Source: Pseudomonas fulva (lineage in GTDB: Bacteria > Pseudomonadota > Gammaproteobacteria > Pseudomonadales > Pseudomonadaceae). Taken from it: a DNA stretch of 64,000 bases. Shown one piece after another: positions 42,036-52,500 of the stretch. Every line of letters starts with the position of its first letter. The stretch's first letter is position 1. The notes beneath the pieces are model-generated. The model was not told the DNA's origin. It searched no databases and saw nothing but the letters and a program-made list of their open reading frames with translations. Location: the NCBI RefSeq assembly GCF_023517795.1, contig NZ_CP082928.1:744001-808000 (forward strand). Direction: 5' to 3'. The position numbers were made by a program, and so were the translations under genes.

Positions 42036-42374
42036 GCCTGCTCCCGGTAATCCAGTGAAACCGGCACGCTAGAGAAGCCTCCTGCTCAAGTCAAGGCAAC
42101 CCCCCGGTCAAGAGCGACGGCAAGGTTTGGCGGCGGCAATTTCTTAGACCAAAAGCGAATCACGGGAACAGCCGCAACAGGTTAAAACGGAGCAGCCAAT
42201 GCTCGATCAGCCCGGTGGCGTGGGTAGGTGGTTTCGTCCGGCGGCGGCGCACGCGCTGGTAGCCTGGCGAGCGGCACCAGCCTGGCCATTCGGGCATACG
42301 GCAAACCGAATCGCGTAACGCCGGCCGGCCTTTGGCGCTACAGTAAAGACAACACCGCTAGCAGAGGACACCTT
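42036..42374. other. Intergenic region between ung and the crotonase genes
   Basis: 339 bases between divergent genes. A TACAGT element at 42339-42344 may be the -10 for the downstream gene; no good -35 or operator stands out and no credible small ORF is present. Confidence 0.5.
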
Positions 42375-43193
42375 ATGAGTACGGCGCTGGAACCCTACAA
42401 ACCCGGTATCTTCGACCTGACCCACAAGCTCACGGTGGAAAAGCACGGCCACACCGCCCTGCTGACCATCAACAACCCGCCCGCCAATACCTGGGACCGG
42501 GAATCACTGATCGGTCTCAAGCAGCTTGTCGACCATCTGGACCGCGACGACGACATCTATGCCCTGGTCATTACCGGCCAGGGCGGCAAATTCTTCTCGG
42601 CCGGCGCCGACCTGAAACTGTTCGCCGACGGCGACAAGGCCCGCGCCCGGGAAATGGCCAGCCGCTTCGGCGAGGCCTTCGAGCGGCTCAGCGCCTTCCG
42701 CGGTGTGTCCATCGCGGCCATCAATGGCTACGCCATGGGCGGCGGCCTGGAATGCGCCCTGGCCTGCGACATCCGCATCGCCGAGCGCCAGGCCATGATG
42801 GCCCTGCCAGAGGCCAGCGTCGGCCTGCTGCCCTGCGCCGGCGGCACCCAGAACCTGCCCTGGCTGGTGGGTGAAGGCTGGGCGAAACGGATGATCCTGT
42901 GTGGCGAGCGGGTCGATGCCGACACGGCACTGCGCATCGGCCTGGTGGAGCAGGTGGTCGATACCGGCGAAGCCCGTGGCCATGCCCTGCTGCTGGCCGC
43001 CAAGGTCGCCAGCCAGAGCCCGGTGGCGGTACGCGCCATCAAGCCGCTGATCCAGGGCGCCCGGGAACGCGCGCCGGCCACCTGGCTGCCGGCCGAGCGC
43101 GAACGCTTCGTCGATCTGTTCGACGCCGCCGATACGCGCGAAGGGGTCAACGCCTTTCTGGAAAAGCGCACGGCCAACTGGCGCAATCAATGA
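42375..43193 (+). CDS. Enoyl-CoA hydratase/isomerase (crotonase fold)
   Basis: 272 residues with the crotonase core: oxyanion-hole segments GGKFFSAGADLKLF and NGYAMGGGLECALACD, and a catalytic-type glutamate in ALPEASVGLLPCAGG. The ATG at 42375 gives MSTALEPYKPG. It is 31 bases before a second crotonase-fold gene, and the pair matches the PA0745-PA0744 arrangement. A role in fatty or branched-chain acyl-CoA breakdown is inferred. Confidence 0.88.
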   Translation: MSTALEPYKPGIFDLTHKLTVEKHGHTALLTINNPPANTWDRESLIGLKQLVDHLDRDDDIYALVITGQGGKFFSAGADLKLFADGDKARAREMASRFGEAFERLSAFRGVSIAAINGYAMGGGLECALACDIRIAERQAMMALPEASVGLLPCAGGTQNLPWLVGEGWAKRMILCGERVDADTALRIGLVEQVVDTGEARGHALLLAAKVASQSPVAVRAIKPLIQGARERAPATWLPAERERFVDLFDAADTREGVNAFLEKRTANWRNQ

Positions 43194-43224
43194 CGTCTGC
43201 CGGCAACTGCCTCGGGAACTGCAC

Positions 43225-44325
43225 ATGAATGTCACCTTCGAAGAACGCCCCAGCCTGCATGGCTACCGCATCGCCATCGCCAGCCTGGACGCCCCTGCCA
43301 GCCTCAATGCCCTGTCGCTGCCGATGATCGACGCCCTGCAGGATCGCCTGCGGGCCTGGGCCGACGACGCCGGTATCGCCTGCGTGCTGCTGCGCGGCAA
43401 CGGCAGCAAGGCGTTCTGCGCCGGCGGCGATGTGGTGCAACTGGCCAAGCAATGCCTGGCCAGCCCCGGTGAGGCACCCGAACTTGCCGAGCGCTTCTTC
43501 GCCCGTGAGTATCGCCTCGATCACTATCTGCACACCTACGCCAAGCCGCTGATCTGCTGGGCTCACGGCCACGTGCTGGGTGGCGGCATGGGGCTGCTGC
43601 AGGGCGCCGGGATTCGCATCGTCACGCCGAGCAGCCGGCTGGCCATGCCGGAAATCAGCATCGGCCTGTTTCCGGACGTCGGCGGCAGCCACTTCCTGTC
43701 TCGCCTGCCCGGCAAGCTGGGCCTGTTCTTCGGGCTGACCGCCAGCCCCCTGAATGCCCGCGACGCCCTCGACCTGAACCTGGCCGATCGTTTTCTGCTG
43801 GACACCCAGCAGGACGCCCTGATCGACGGGCTGATCCAGCTGAACTGGCGCGAACAGGCCGACCTGCAACTGCACAGCCTGCTCAAGGCGCTCGAGCAGC
43901 AAGCCTGTAGCGAGCTGCCCGCCGCGCAATGGCTGCCACGCCGCGAGCGCCTCGACGCGCTGCTCGACCAGGCCACCCTGCCCCTGAGCTGGCAAGCCCT
44001 GGCCAGCCTGGAGAACGATGACGACGCCCTGCTCGCCAAGGCCGCCAAGACCCTGCTCGGCGGCAGCCCGCTGACCGGACATCTGGTGTGGGAGCAGATC
44101 AGGCGCGCCCGGCACCTGTCATTGGCCCAGGTGTTTCGGATGGAATACGGCATGAGCCTGAGCTGCTGTCGTCACCCTGAGTTCGCCGAAGGTGTGCGGG
44201 CCCGGCTGATCGACAAGGATCACGCCCCGCGCTGGCACTGGCCGGACGTGAATCAGGTGCCGGAGCAGGTGATCGCCGCGCATTTCGCGGCGCTCGACGA
44301 TCACCCGCTGGCCGACCTGGCCTGA
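43225..44325 (+). CDS. Enoyl-CoA hydratase/3-hydroxyisobutyryl-CoA hydrolase family protein
   Basis: 366 residues, longer than a plain hydratase and matching the ECH_2 type. GSKAFCAGGDVVQLAK and HGHVLGGGMGLLQGAG are the oxyanion-hole segments; MPEISIGLFPDVGGSHFLSRLPG is characteristic of 3-hydroxyisobutyryl-CoA hydrolases. The C-terminal half has FRMEYGMSLSCCRHPEFAEGVRA, also family-typical. It ends four bases before the end of lapC. Confidence 0.88.
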   Translation: MNVTFEERPSLHGYRIAIASLDAPASLNALSLPMIDALQDRLRAWADDAGIACVLLRGNGSKAFCAGGDVVQLAKQCLASPGEAPELAERFFAREYRLDHYLHTYAKPLICWAHGHVLGGGMGLLQGAGIRIVTPSSRLAMPEISIGLFPDVGGSHFLSRLPGKLGLFFGLTASPLNARDALDLNLADRFLLDTQQDALIDGLIQLNWREQADLQLHSLLKALEQQACSELPAAQWLPRRERLDALLDQATLPLSWQALASLENDDDALLAKAAKTLLGGSPLTGHLVWEQIRRARHLSLAQVFRMEYGMSLSCCRHPEFAEGVRARLIDKDHAPRWHWPDVNQVPEQVIAAHFAALDDHPLADLA

Positions 44326-44329
44326 CCGA

Positions 44330-45703
44330 TCAGCGCTCGCGCAGCGCCTCGGCGCGAGCGCGGATGATCGGCTTGAGCAGGTAGCTGAGTACGCTCTTCT
44401 TGCCGGTGATGATGTCCACCGAGGTAACCATGCCCGGAATGATCAGCAGCGGGTGCTCCTCGGTACCGAGGTGGCTTTTCTCGGTGCGCAGCTTGATCAG
44501 GTAGAAACTGTTGCCTTCCTCATCGGTCACGGTGTCTGCACCGATCTGCTCCAGCTTGGCCTTGAGGCCACCGTAGATGGTGTAGTCGTAGGCGGTGAAC
44601 TTGACCACGGCTTCCTGCCCCGGGTGCAGGAAGGCGATGTCCTGCGGGCGGATGCGCGCCTCGACCAGGATGGTGTCGTCGATGGGCACGATTTCCACCA
44701 TGTCGCTGCCGGGCTGGATCACACCGCCGATGGTGTTGACCAGCAGCTGCTTGACGATGCCCCGCACCGGCGAAGTGACCAGGGTGCGGTTGACCCGGTC
44801 CTCGAGCGCCTTGCCAGTGGATTCGATCTTGCTCAGGTCGGTGCGCACCTCGTTGAGCTGGGTCAGCGCCTCGCTGCGGAAACGCCCTCGGGTTTCGTCG
44901 ATCTTGCGCTCCACCTCCTTGATCGCTGCTTCGGCACGTGGGATGGCCAGGCCGGTCGCCTCCAGCTGACCGCGGGCCTCGACCTCGGCCCGCTTGAGGC
45001 GCAGCACCTCGACCGGGGAAACGGCGCCTTCAGCCACCAGTGGCTCGGACATGCGAATCTCCTGGCGCAGCAATTCCAGGCTGTTACGGAATTGACCTTG
45101 CTTGGACGCGTATTCCCGCACTTCCTGACGGCGCTGGGTCAACTGTTCCTGCAGCCCGGCGATCTCGTCCTGCAACTGCTGCTGACGGCTGAGGAACAGC
45201 GCCCGCTCGCTCTGTGCCAGGCCTGGTGCCTTGGCGGCGATGTCTTCGGGAATGGCCAGCTCACGCCCTTCGACCTCGGCGCTCAGGCGTTCGACGCGCA
45301 TGGCCAGCGACAAGCGATCGGCTTCGGTCTCGCCCACGTTCGACGCGAACCGTGTGTCGTCCAGGCGCAGCAAGGGCGTGCCGGCTTCGACCACCTGCCC
45401 TTCGTGGACGAACAGCTCGGAAACGATGCCGCCTTCCAGGTTCTGGATCTTCTGCACCCGCGAGGACGGGATGGCCTTGCCGTCTCCGCGGGTCACCTCG
45501 TCGACTTCGGCGAAATTGGCCCACAGCAGGCAGAACACCACGAAGGCGATGATCCCCCAGAGGGTCAGGCGCAACACCCGCGGCGCATCCTCGATGAGCG
45601 CCTTGCGCACCTCGGGCAGCGGCTCGTCGCCAACCTCGTCACGGGGGCCGAAATAGGCAGCGGCAGCGCGCATGAAGCGCTGGAAGGCGTGCTTAACTGA
45701 CAC
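44330..45703 (-). CDS. lapC: Type I secretion membrane-fusion protein LapC
   Basis: HlyD-family adaptor linking the LapB ATPase to the LapE outer-membrane channel. One transmembrane segment at about residues 46-64 (LTLWGIIAFVVFCLLWANF); a split lipoyl domain (ESRVQ-type VQKIQNLEGGIVSELFVHEG early, EARIRPQDIAFLHPGQEA late) flanks a long coiled coil (about 170-300). 457 residues. Its start overlaps the lapB stop by 11 bases. Confidence 0.93.
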   Translation of the reverse strand: MSVKHAFQRFMRAAAAYFGPRDEVGDEPLPEVRKALIEDAPRVLRLTLWGIIAFVVFCLLWANFAEVDEVTRGDGKAIPSSRVQKIQNLEGGIVSELFVHEGQVVEAGTPLLRLDDTRFASNVGETEADRLSLAMRVERLSAEVEGRELAIPEDIAAKAPGLAQSERALFLSRQQQLQDEIAGLQEQLTQRRQEVREYASKQGQFRNSLELLRQEIRMSEPLVAEGAVSPVEVLRLKRAEVEARGQLEATGLAIPRAEAAIKEVERKIDETRGRFRSEALTQLNEVRTDLSKIESTGKALEDRVNRTLVTSPVRGIVKQLLVNTIGGVIQPGSDMVEIVPIDDTILVEARIRPQDIAFLHPGQEAVVKFTAYDYTIYGGLKAKLEQIGADTVTDEEGNSFYLIKLRTEKSHLGTEEHPLLIIPGMVTSVDIITGKKSVLSYLLKPIIRARAEALRER

Positions 45704-47849
45704 TGATCTGCCCCTTCTTCAATGCCTCCATGACGCTCTCTTTCGGGCCGTCGGCAATGATGCGCCCCCGGTCGACGATGACCAACCGCTCCACCAGGCT
45801 GAGCATCGAGGCGCGGTGGGTGACCAGCAGCAGTGTCTTGTTCTTGCTGATGGCGGCAAGGCGCTGCTTGAGGCGCTCCTCGCCGGTGTTGTCCATCGCG
45901 CTGGTGGGCTCGTCGAGCAGCAGGATCGGCGGATCCAGCAGCAGTGCCCGGGCCAGGGCCACGTTCTGGCGCTGACCACCGGAAAGGTTCTGGCCGCGCT
46001 CGCCGACCTGCAGCTCATAACCGTTGGGGTGCAAACGCGCGAACTCGTGCACGCCGGCCAGCTCGGCGGCCTGCAGCACCAGTTCGTCCTCGACGTAGCG
46101 TGCGCCCGACACCAGATTGTCGCGCAGGGTGCCGGCGAACAGCTGGATATCCTGGGGCACGTAGCCGATGTTGTAGCGCACGTCGCTGACATCCAGCTGG
46201 CGCACATCGATACCGTCGACCAGCAGGCTGCCGGCATCGGCCTGGTAGAGGCCGACGATCAGTTTGGCCAGCGAGCTCTTGCCGGAGCCGCTGCGGCCGA
46301 TGATGCCGACCTTTTCACCAGGACGGATCACCAGGTTGATGCCCTGCAATGCCGCCTGCTGCTGGTCCGGGTAATGGAAATCCAGCTGGCGAAATTCGAT
46401 GCCACCCTGTAGCGTCTGGCGCTTGAGGGGGCGCTCGTCGGCCTGGCGCTCCTGGGGCAGCTCCATCATCTGGTTGACCGAGTCCAGCGTCACGCGGGCC
46501 TGCTGGTAACGGATCAGCAGACCGGACACCTGCGCCAGGGGCCCCAGGGCGCGGGAGCTGAGCATGTAGCAGGCAATCAGGCCGCCCATGCTCAGGTTGC
46601 CGGCGATGATCTGGTACACGCCCAGCACGATGATCACCACGCCGGCGAGTTGCTGCAGCAACAGCGTCGAGTTCATCGCCAGGCTCGACAACATCCGCGC
46701 CTTGAGTTCGAAGCGGCCCAGGGTGCCGATGGTCTGCTCCCAGAGGTACTGACGCTCGCTCTCCGCGTTGTTGACCTTGACCGCATCCAGGCCGGCCAAG
46801 CTCTCGATCAGGCCGGACTGGCGCTCGGCCGCCAGGGCCATGCTGCGCTCCATGGTCTTGGCCAGCGGTTTTTGCAACGCCCAACCGATCAGCGCAACCA
46901 GCGGAAAGGCCAGGATGGGGATCCACACCAGATGCCCGCCCAGGTAGGCGATGACCGCGAGAATCAGGATGGTGAACGGCAGGTCGATAACGCTGGCCAG
47001 CGTCAGGGACGCGAGAAAGTCGCGCAGGCTCTGAAACTCGTGAATGTTCTGGGCGAAGCTGCCGACCCGCGCCGGACGATGCTTCATCGCCATGCCGACG
47101 ATGCGCTCGAACAGGGTGGCAGAGATGATCATGTCGGTCTTCTTGCCGGCCAGGTCCAGGCACAGGCCGCGCAACGTCTTGAGCAGCAGATCGAAGATGA
47201 ACACCCCACAGATGCCGACGGCCAGCACCCACAACGTCGCCTCGGCCTGGTTGGGCACGACGCGGTCATAGACGTTCATCACGAACAGCGGGGTGACCAG
47301 GCCGATCAGGTTGATCAGCAGGCTGGCCGCGACCGCGTCTATATACAGCCAGCGCGAGCGCTTGAGGGTATCTTTGAACCATGAGCTGGCTCGGGGAATG
47401 AGCTCGCCACGGGTGAAGTCGAACTTGTGCTGAGGCTGGGCGAAGAACACCCGGCCGCTGTAATCCTCGGCCAGGGTTTCGATGCTGACCCGTACCTCAC
47501 CGCCTTCCGTCTCGCTGGGCATGATGCGCGCCTGCCCATCGGCCTCCCAGCCAAGCAGCAACGCACTGCGGCCGTCGCGCAGCAACAGCAGGGCGGGCAA
47601 CGCCAGTTCGGGGATCTTGTCGAGATTGCGCCGCAACCAGCGGCCCTGCAGCCCGGCGCGGGCGGCAGCCCGGGGGAGCAACTCGGCACTCAGGCGCTGC
47701 TTGGGCAGCGGCAGCCCGGCAGTGAGCATGGCCCGGCTGACGGATTTCTGATGGAGACTGCACAACGACAGCAAACTATCCAGCAGAGGATCGTCGTAAC
47801 GGTCACGAGGATCGTTACGTGGCTGGGATGGATCAGGTTCTACTGCCAC
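45693..47849 (-). CDS. lapB: Type I secretion ABC transporter LapB
   Basis: Inner-membrane exporter of the giant adhesin, 718 residues as in P. fluorescens LapB. Residues 1 to about 140 form a C39-peptidase-like domain without the catalytic cysteine context (LCSLHQKSVSRAML), which probably only binds substrate. Six transmembrane helices span about 165-440. The ATPase domain has Walker A GRSGSGKSS near 515, signature NLSGGQ near 620 and Walker B ILLLDEPTSAMD. The start is GTG, with AAGGG ten bases upstream. Confidence 0.93.
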   Translation of the reverse strand: MAVEPDPSQPRNDPRDRYDDPLLDSLLSLCSLHQKSVSRAMLTAGLPLPKQRLSAELLPRAAARAGLQGRWLRRNLDKIPELALPALLLLRDGRSALLLGWEADGQARIMPSETEGGEVRVSIETLAEDYSGRVFFAQPQHKFDFTRGELIPRASSWFKDTLKRSRWLYIDAVAASLLINLIGLVTPLFVMNVYDRVVPNQAEATLWVLAVGICGVFIFDLLLKTLRGLCLDLAGKKTDMIISATLFERIVGMAMKHRPARVGSFAQNIHEFQSLRDFLASLTLASVIDLPFTILILAVIAYLGGHLVWIPILAFPLVALIGWALQKPLAKTMERSMALAAERQSGLIESLAGLDAVKVNNAESERQYLWEQTIGTLGRFELKARMLSSLAMNSTLLLQQLAGVVIIVLGVYQIIAGNLSMGGLIACYMLSSRALGPLAQVSGLLIRYQQARVTLDSVNQMMELPQERQADERPLKRQTLQGGIEFRQLDFHYPDQQQAALQGINLVIRPGEKVGIIGRSGSGKSSLAKLIVGLYQADAGSLLVDGIDVRQLDVSDVRYNIGYVPQDIQLFAGTLRDNLVSGARYVEDELVLQAAELAGVHEFARLHPNGYELQVGERGQNLSGGQRQNVALARALLLDPPILLLDEPTSAMDNTGEERLKQRLAAISKNKTLLLVTHRASMLSLVERLVIVDRGRIIADGPKESVMEALKKGQISVS

Positions 47850-47881
47850 TGCACATTTACCCTTACCTAAAAAACCGAACT

Positions 47882-49228
47882 CTAGTTCATGTTGGGCAGT
47901 TGCACATTAGTCTTGACCGTATCGAGCGGCACGGATGCCATCGGCGCCGCGATTCCCTGGCTCTTGAGCAGCGTACCGGTGGTCGCCTTGATGCGGTAAT
48001 GGGTGAACAGTTCGGTAAAGCGCACTTCCTGGAGGCGGCGGGCGGCAGTGAAGTATTCGTTTTCGCTGTCCAGCAGATCCAGCAGCGTGCGCTCGCCCAG
48101 CCCGAACTGCTTCTGGTAGGAGTCACGCACGCGGGAGCTGTGGTCGACGTATTGCTGAGCGATCGGCAGTTGCGCGCGGGCGTTCTGCAGTGCGTTCCAG
48201 GCCAGCCCGACTTCCTCGTTGAGCACGCGCAATGCATTGTTGCGGATATCCATGGCCTGGTTGCTCAGGTACGCCCTGGAGCGCACGTTGGCGCTGTCGC
48301 TACCGCCCGCGTACAGGTTGTAGCGCATGCGCACCATTGCCTGCCATTCCTTGTTCTCCCCTTCCACACCATCGACGTTGTCGTTGAGGCCGGTGGACAC
48401 TTCGGCATCGAAGCGTGGGTAGTAGATGCTTTTGGCCGCGGCGTATTGCGCCTCGGTCGCCTTCACATCGGCCTCGGCCGAGCTGATGTTGGGGTTGTTG
48501 GCCAGCAATTCGTCACGGGCAGCCGTCAGGCTTTCGGGCAGGTGCACGCCCATGCTGTCCGGCATGGCGAGGTCGACGGGCTCGCGACCCACCACGCTCA
48601 GGTAGGTGATCTGGGCATCGGCCAGATTGGTCTGTTCGGTCAGCAGGTTGTTGCGCGCCTGGGCCAGGCGCGCCTCGGCCTGATCGAGATCGGCCATGCG
48701 CCCGACACCGCGCTCGCTGCGCAGGGAAATCTGATCGTAGATGCGCTCGTGGCTGCGCAGGTTCTCTTCTGCCAGGCGCGCCAACTCCTGACGCTGCAGG
48801 ACATCCAGGTAGACCTGGGCCACCTCCAGCGCCGTGCGCTCGGAGTTGGCCAGCAGCGCATAGGCACGGGCGTTGACGGTAGCGCGCTGACGAGCGACTT
48901 CATTGCGGGTGGCGAAGCCGTCGAACAGCATCTGCTGAACGGTCAGGCTGGCTTCGGAACGGTTAAGCGTCCGATAACCGCTGTCGTCACTGGCACGGGT
49001 ACTGTTGTTCTCGGTACCCTCGCGGCCATAACCGGCCTGCACGTCGACACGCGGCAGATAGCCTGCCCGCGCCGCCTTCATATCCTCTTCCACCGCCAGC
49101 CGCGCATTGATACCGGACTGGATTTCAGGATGCACGGTGAGTGCGTTCTGCATGGCCTCGGTCAACGTCTGCGCCTGGGCTGAAACGGAAATGGCAAGGG
49201 CAAGAGGAAGCGTGGCAATGAAACGCAT
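47882..49228 (-). CDS. lapE: Outer-membrane channel LapE (TolC family)
   Basis: Trimeric outer-membrane efflux protein for the adhesin. Signal peptide to about residue 20 (AISVSAQAQ); two OEP repeats follow, with ALTVHPEIQSGINARLAVEEDMKAA and LANNPNISSAEADVKATEAQYAAAKS. 448 residues. The ATG at 49228 is chosen for the signal peptide and an AGGGAA site; an upstream ATG at 49258 is possible. First gene of lapE-lapB-lapC. Confidence 0.92.
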   Translation of the reverse strand: MRFIATLPLALAISVSAQAQTLTEAMQNALTVHPEIQSGINARLAVEEDMKAARAGYLPRVDVQAGYGREGTENNSTRASDDSGYRTLNRSEASLTVQQMLFDGFATRNEVARQRATVNARAYALLANSERTALEVAQVYLDVLQRQELARLAEENLRSHERIYDQISLRSERGVGRMADLDQAEARLAQARNNLLTEQTNLADAQITYLSVVGREPVDLAMPDSMGVHLPESLTAARDELLANNPNISSAEADVKATEAQYAAAKSIYYPRFDAEVSTGLNDNVDGVEGENKEWQAMVRMRYNLYAGGSDSANVRSRAYLSNQAMDIRNNALRVLNEEVGLAWNALQNARAQLPIAQQYVDHSSRVRDSYQKQFGLGERTLLDLLDSENEYFTAARRLQEVRFTELFTHYRIKATTGTLLKSQGIAAPMASVPLDTVKTNVQLPNMN

Positions 49229-49539
49229 GGTCAGTAAATTCCCTGTTAAAGCCGACATGTTTTATCGGTGTATATCAAGTCGCCGAGCAACCGGCCGAAG
49301 ACTATCATTGCCACTGAACTTCAAGTGTTTAATAGAAGACAAAACAGCTGAAAATATCAAAGTGACATCAATGGGTCCGATTGTTTATGATCAGACCCGA
49401 AGGGTCAATAGTCTGGCGGTTAACCTCGCGCAATAAATTTCCGCCAATTATATGACGACGTATTTTCAGCATTATCCGCTATAAATCGGTATAGACGCTT
49501 TTCACAGATTTTACCTCGCGCATGCGCATGGAGCTGGTT
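49229..49539. promoter_or_regulatory. Divergent lapE-lapA control region
   Basis: 311 bases, AT-rich between 49320 and 49500. Three arms that can pair alternately, GGGTC (49373-49377), GACCC (49394-49398) and GGGTC (49402-49406), lie upstream of lapA, and a 10-base palindrome GCGCATGCGC (49518-49527) sits just before the lapA ribosome site. I see no confident promoter hexamers or FleQ box. Confidence 0.5.
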
Positions 49540-52500
49540 ATGAGCAATTTCGCCGCCGTCATCAAATCCTTGATTGGCCAAGTCTTTGTCACCTCGGTTG
49601 ACGGAATTCGGCGTCAGGTATTTGAGGGGGATCGCATCTTTGCCGGCGAGCAGGTCACCACGGCCGACGGCGGCTCCGTGACCCTTGAGATGGCGAATGG
49701 CGAAACCGTCAAGCTCGGTGCCAACAGCTCCTGGCAAGCCGGCAATCCCGACACCCAAGACGTTGCGGATGCTGCGCAAGCGCCCGCCAGTGAACTCGAG
49801 CAGGCACTGGCGGCGGGCATGGACCCCACCGTCGACCTCGAACCCACCGCGGCAGGGCCCGGCGCGGGCGGTGGCGGCGGCGGCGGCGCAGGTGGCGGCC
49901 ATAGCGCGGTAATGCTCGACGAGACGGCACAACGCGTCGACCCGACGATCGGTTTCCAGACCACCGGCCTGGGTACCCCCGGTTTCAACCTGATCGAAGA
50001 CAACGACCCGGCCATTTTCACCACTGCGGCGGCCACGGCCACGCCCGACACAACCGCTCCGGTGGTAACCATCGGCATCGATCCGATCACGGGCGATGAC
50101 ATACTCAACAGCGCCGAACTTGGCGCCACCACCGTGATCATCACCGGTACGGTGGGCGGCGATGCGCGAGTTGGCGACGCGATCACCCTGAACCTGGGGG
50201 GCAACCTCTATAGCGGCACCGTCATCGTTCTCGGCAACGGCGCGCTCGGCTTCAGCATTCCGGTCAGCAGTGCTGACCTTGGCAGCTTCAGCAGCATCAG
50301 CGCGACGGTCAGCAGTGCGGATGCAGCAGGCAATGTCGGCACCGCCACGGCCAGCCGCCCTTACACCGTCGATACCACGGCGCCGGTCATCACGGTCGAT
50401 GCGCCGGCCATTACCAACGACACCACGCCGACCATCACCGGCACCACCGATGCGCCGGTGGGCAGCACGGTTACCCTGACCATCACTCAGGGCAGCACCG
50501 TCATTACGGTGACCACTCCAGTTCTGGCTGGCGGTACCTATAGCGTCGAGCTGCCACAAGCACTGGCTGAAGGCCCGTATAGCGTTGGCGCTCAAGTAAC
50601 TGATCCGGCGGGTAATACTGGTTCGGCCACCGACAGCGGTGCCATCGATACCACCGCACCGGTGATTGCCGTCGATGCTCCTTCCATTACCAACGACACG
50701 ACGCCGACCATCACCGGCACTACCGATGCGCCGGTGGGCAGCACGATTACCCTAACTATTACTCAAGGCACCAACACCTTCACGGTCAGCACGCCGGTAT
50801 TGGCTGGCGGCACCTACAGCGTCGAGCTACCTCAGCCGCTGGCTGAAGGTCCCTACTCGGTTGATGCCACCGTCACAGACGCCGCCGGCAATACTGGCTC
50901 GGCCACAGACAGCGGCGCTATCGACACCACCGCTCCGGCAATCACCGTCGATGCGCCGGCTATCACCAATGACACGACGCCGACCATCACCGGGACTACT
51001 GATGCACCGGTGGGCAGCACGATCACGCTGACTATTACTCAGGGCGCTACTGTGCTGACCACCACAGCTACGGTCGTGGCGGGCGGCACCTATTCAACTA
51101 ACGTACCCGCTGGCCTGGTTGAGGGTTCTTACTCGGTCAGTGCCACTGTTTCCGACGCCGCTGGCAACACCGGTTCGGCCACTGACAGCGGTGCTATCGA
51201 TACCACTGCTCCGGTGATTACCGTCGATGCGCCGGCCGTTACCAACGACACCACGCCAACTATTACGGGCACCACCGATGCCCCAGTAGGAAGCGTTATT
51301 ACCCTGACCATCACTCAGGGGGCCACCGTACTGACCACCACGGCTATCGTAGTTGCCGGTGGAACCTATTCTGCCAACGTACCGGCTGGCTTGGTCGAAG
51401 GGCCCTACTCCGTTGATGCCTCGGTCACTGATGACGCTGGCAACACCGGCTCGGCCACTGACAGCGGTGCCATCGACACCACCGCACCGGCGATTACCGT
51501 CGATGCGCCGGCCGTTACCAACGACACCACACCGACTATCACGGGTACCACCGATGCGCCGTTGGGCAGCACGGTTACCCTGACCATCACTCAGGGCAGT
51601 ACTGTCATTACTGTGACCACGCCAGTTTTGGCCGGCGGCACCTATACCGTCGATGTGCCGCAGGCATTGGCTGAGGGCCCATACACTGTCGGTGCTCAAG
51701 TTAACGATCCAGCTGGCAACACTGGTTCGGCCACCGACAGCGGCGCTATCGACACGACTGCTCCAGCAATCACTGTCGATGCTCCCGCCATTACCAACGA
51801 CACGACGCCGACCATTACCGGCACTACTGATGCAACGGTGGGCAGCACGATCACGCTGACCATTACTCAGGGCACTACCGTACTGACCACCACAGCTACG
51901 GTCGTGGCGGGCGGCACCTATTCAACTAACGTACCCGCTGGCCTGGTTGAGGGTTCTTACTCGGTCAGTGCCACTGTTACCGACGCCGCTGGCAACACCG
52001 GTTCGGCTACCGACTCTGGCGCCATCGATACCATAGCTCCGGCAATCACTGTCGATGCTCCAGCCATCACTAACGACACCACGCCGACCATCACGGGCAG
52101 CACTGATGCTCCGGTGGGCAGCACCGTCACCCTGACAGTTACTCAAGGCGCCAATACCTTTACAGTCAGCACGTCGGTATTGGCTGGCGGCACCTACAGC
52201 GTCGAGCTGCCTCAGCCGCTGGCTGAAGGCCCCTACTCCATTGATGCGTCGGTCACTGATGCCGCCGGCAACACTGGTTCGGCTACCGACACGGGAGTTG
52301 TCGATACCACCGCTCCGGCAATCACCGTCGATGCGCCGGCCATTACCAATGACACCACGCCAACCATCACCGGCACCACCGATGCGCCAGTGGGCAGCAC
52401 CGTCACGCTGACCATCACTCAGGGCAGTACCGTCATTACCGTGACTACCCCGGTTTTGACTGGTGGCACCTACACCGCCGATCTGCCCCAGGCTCTCGCC

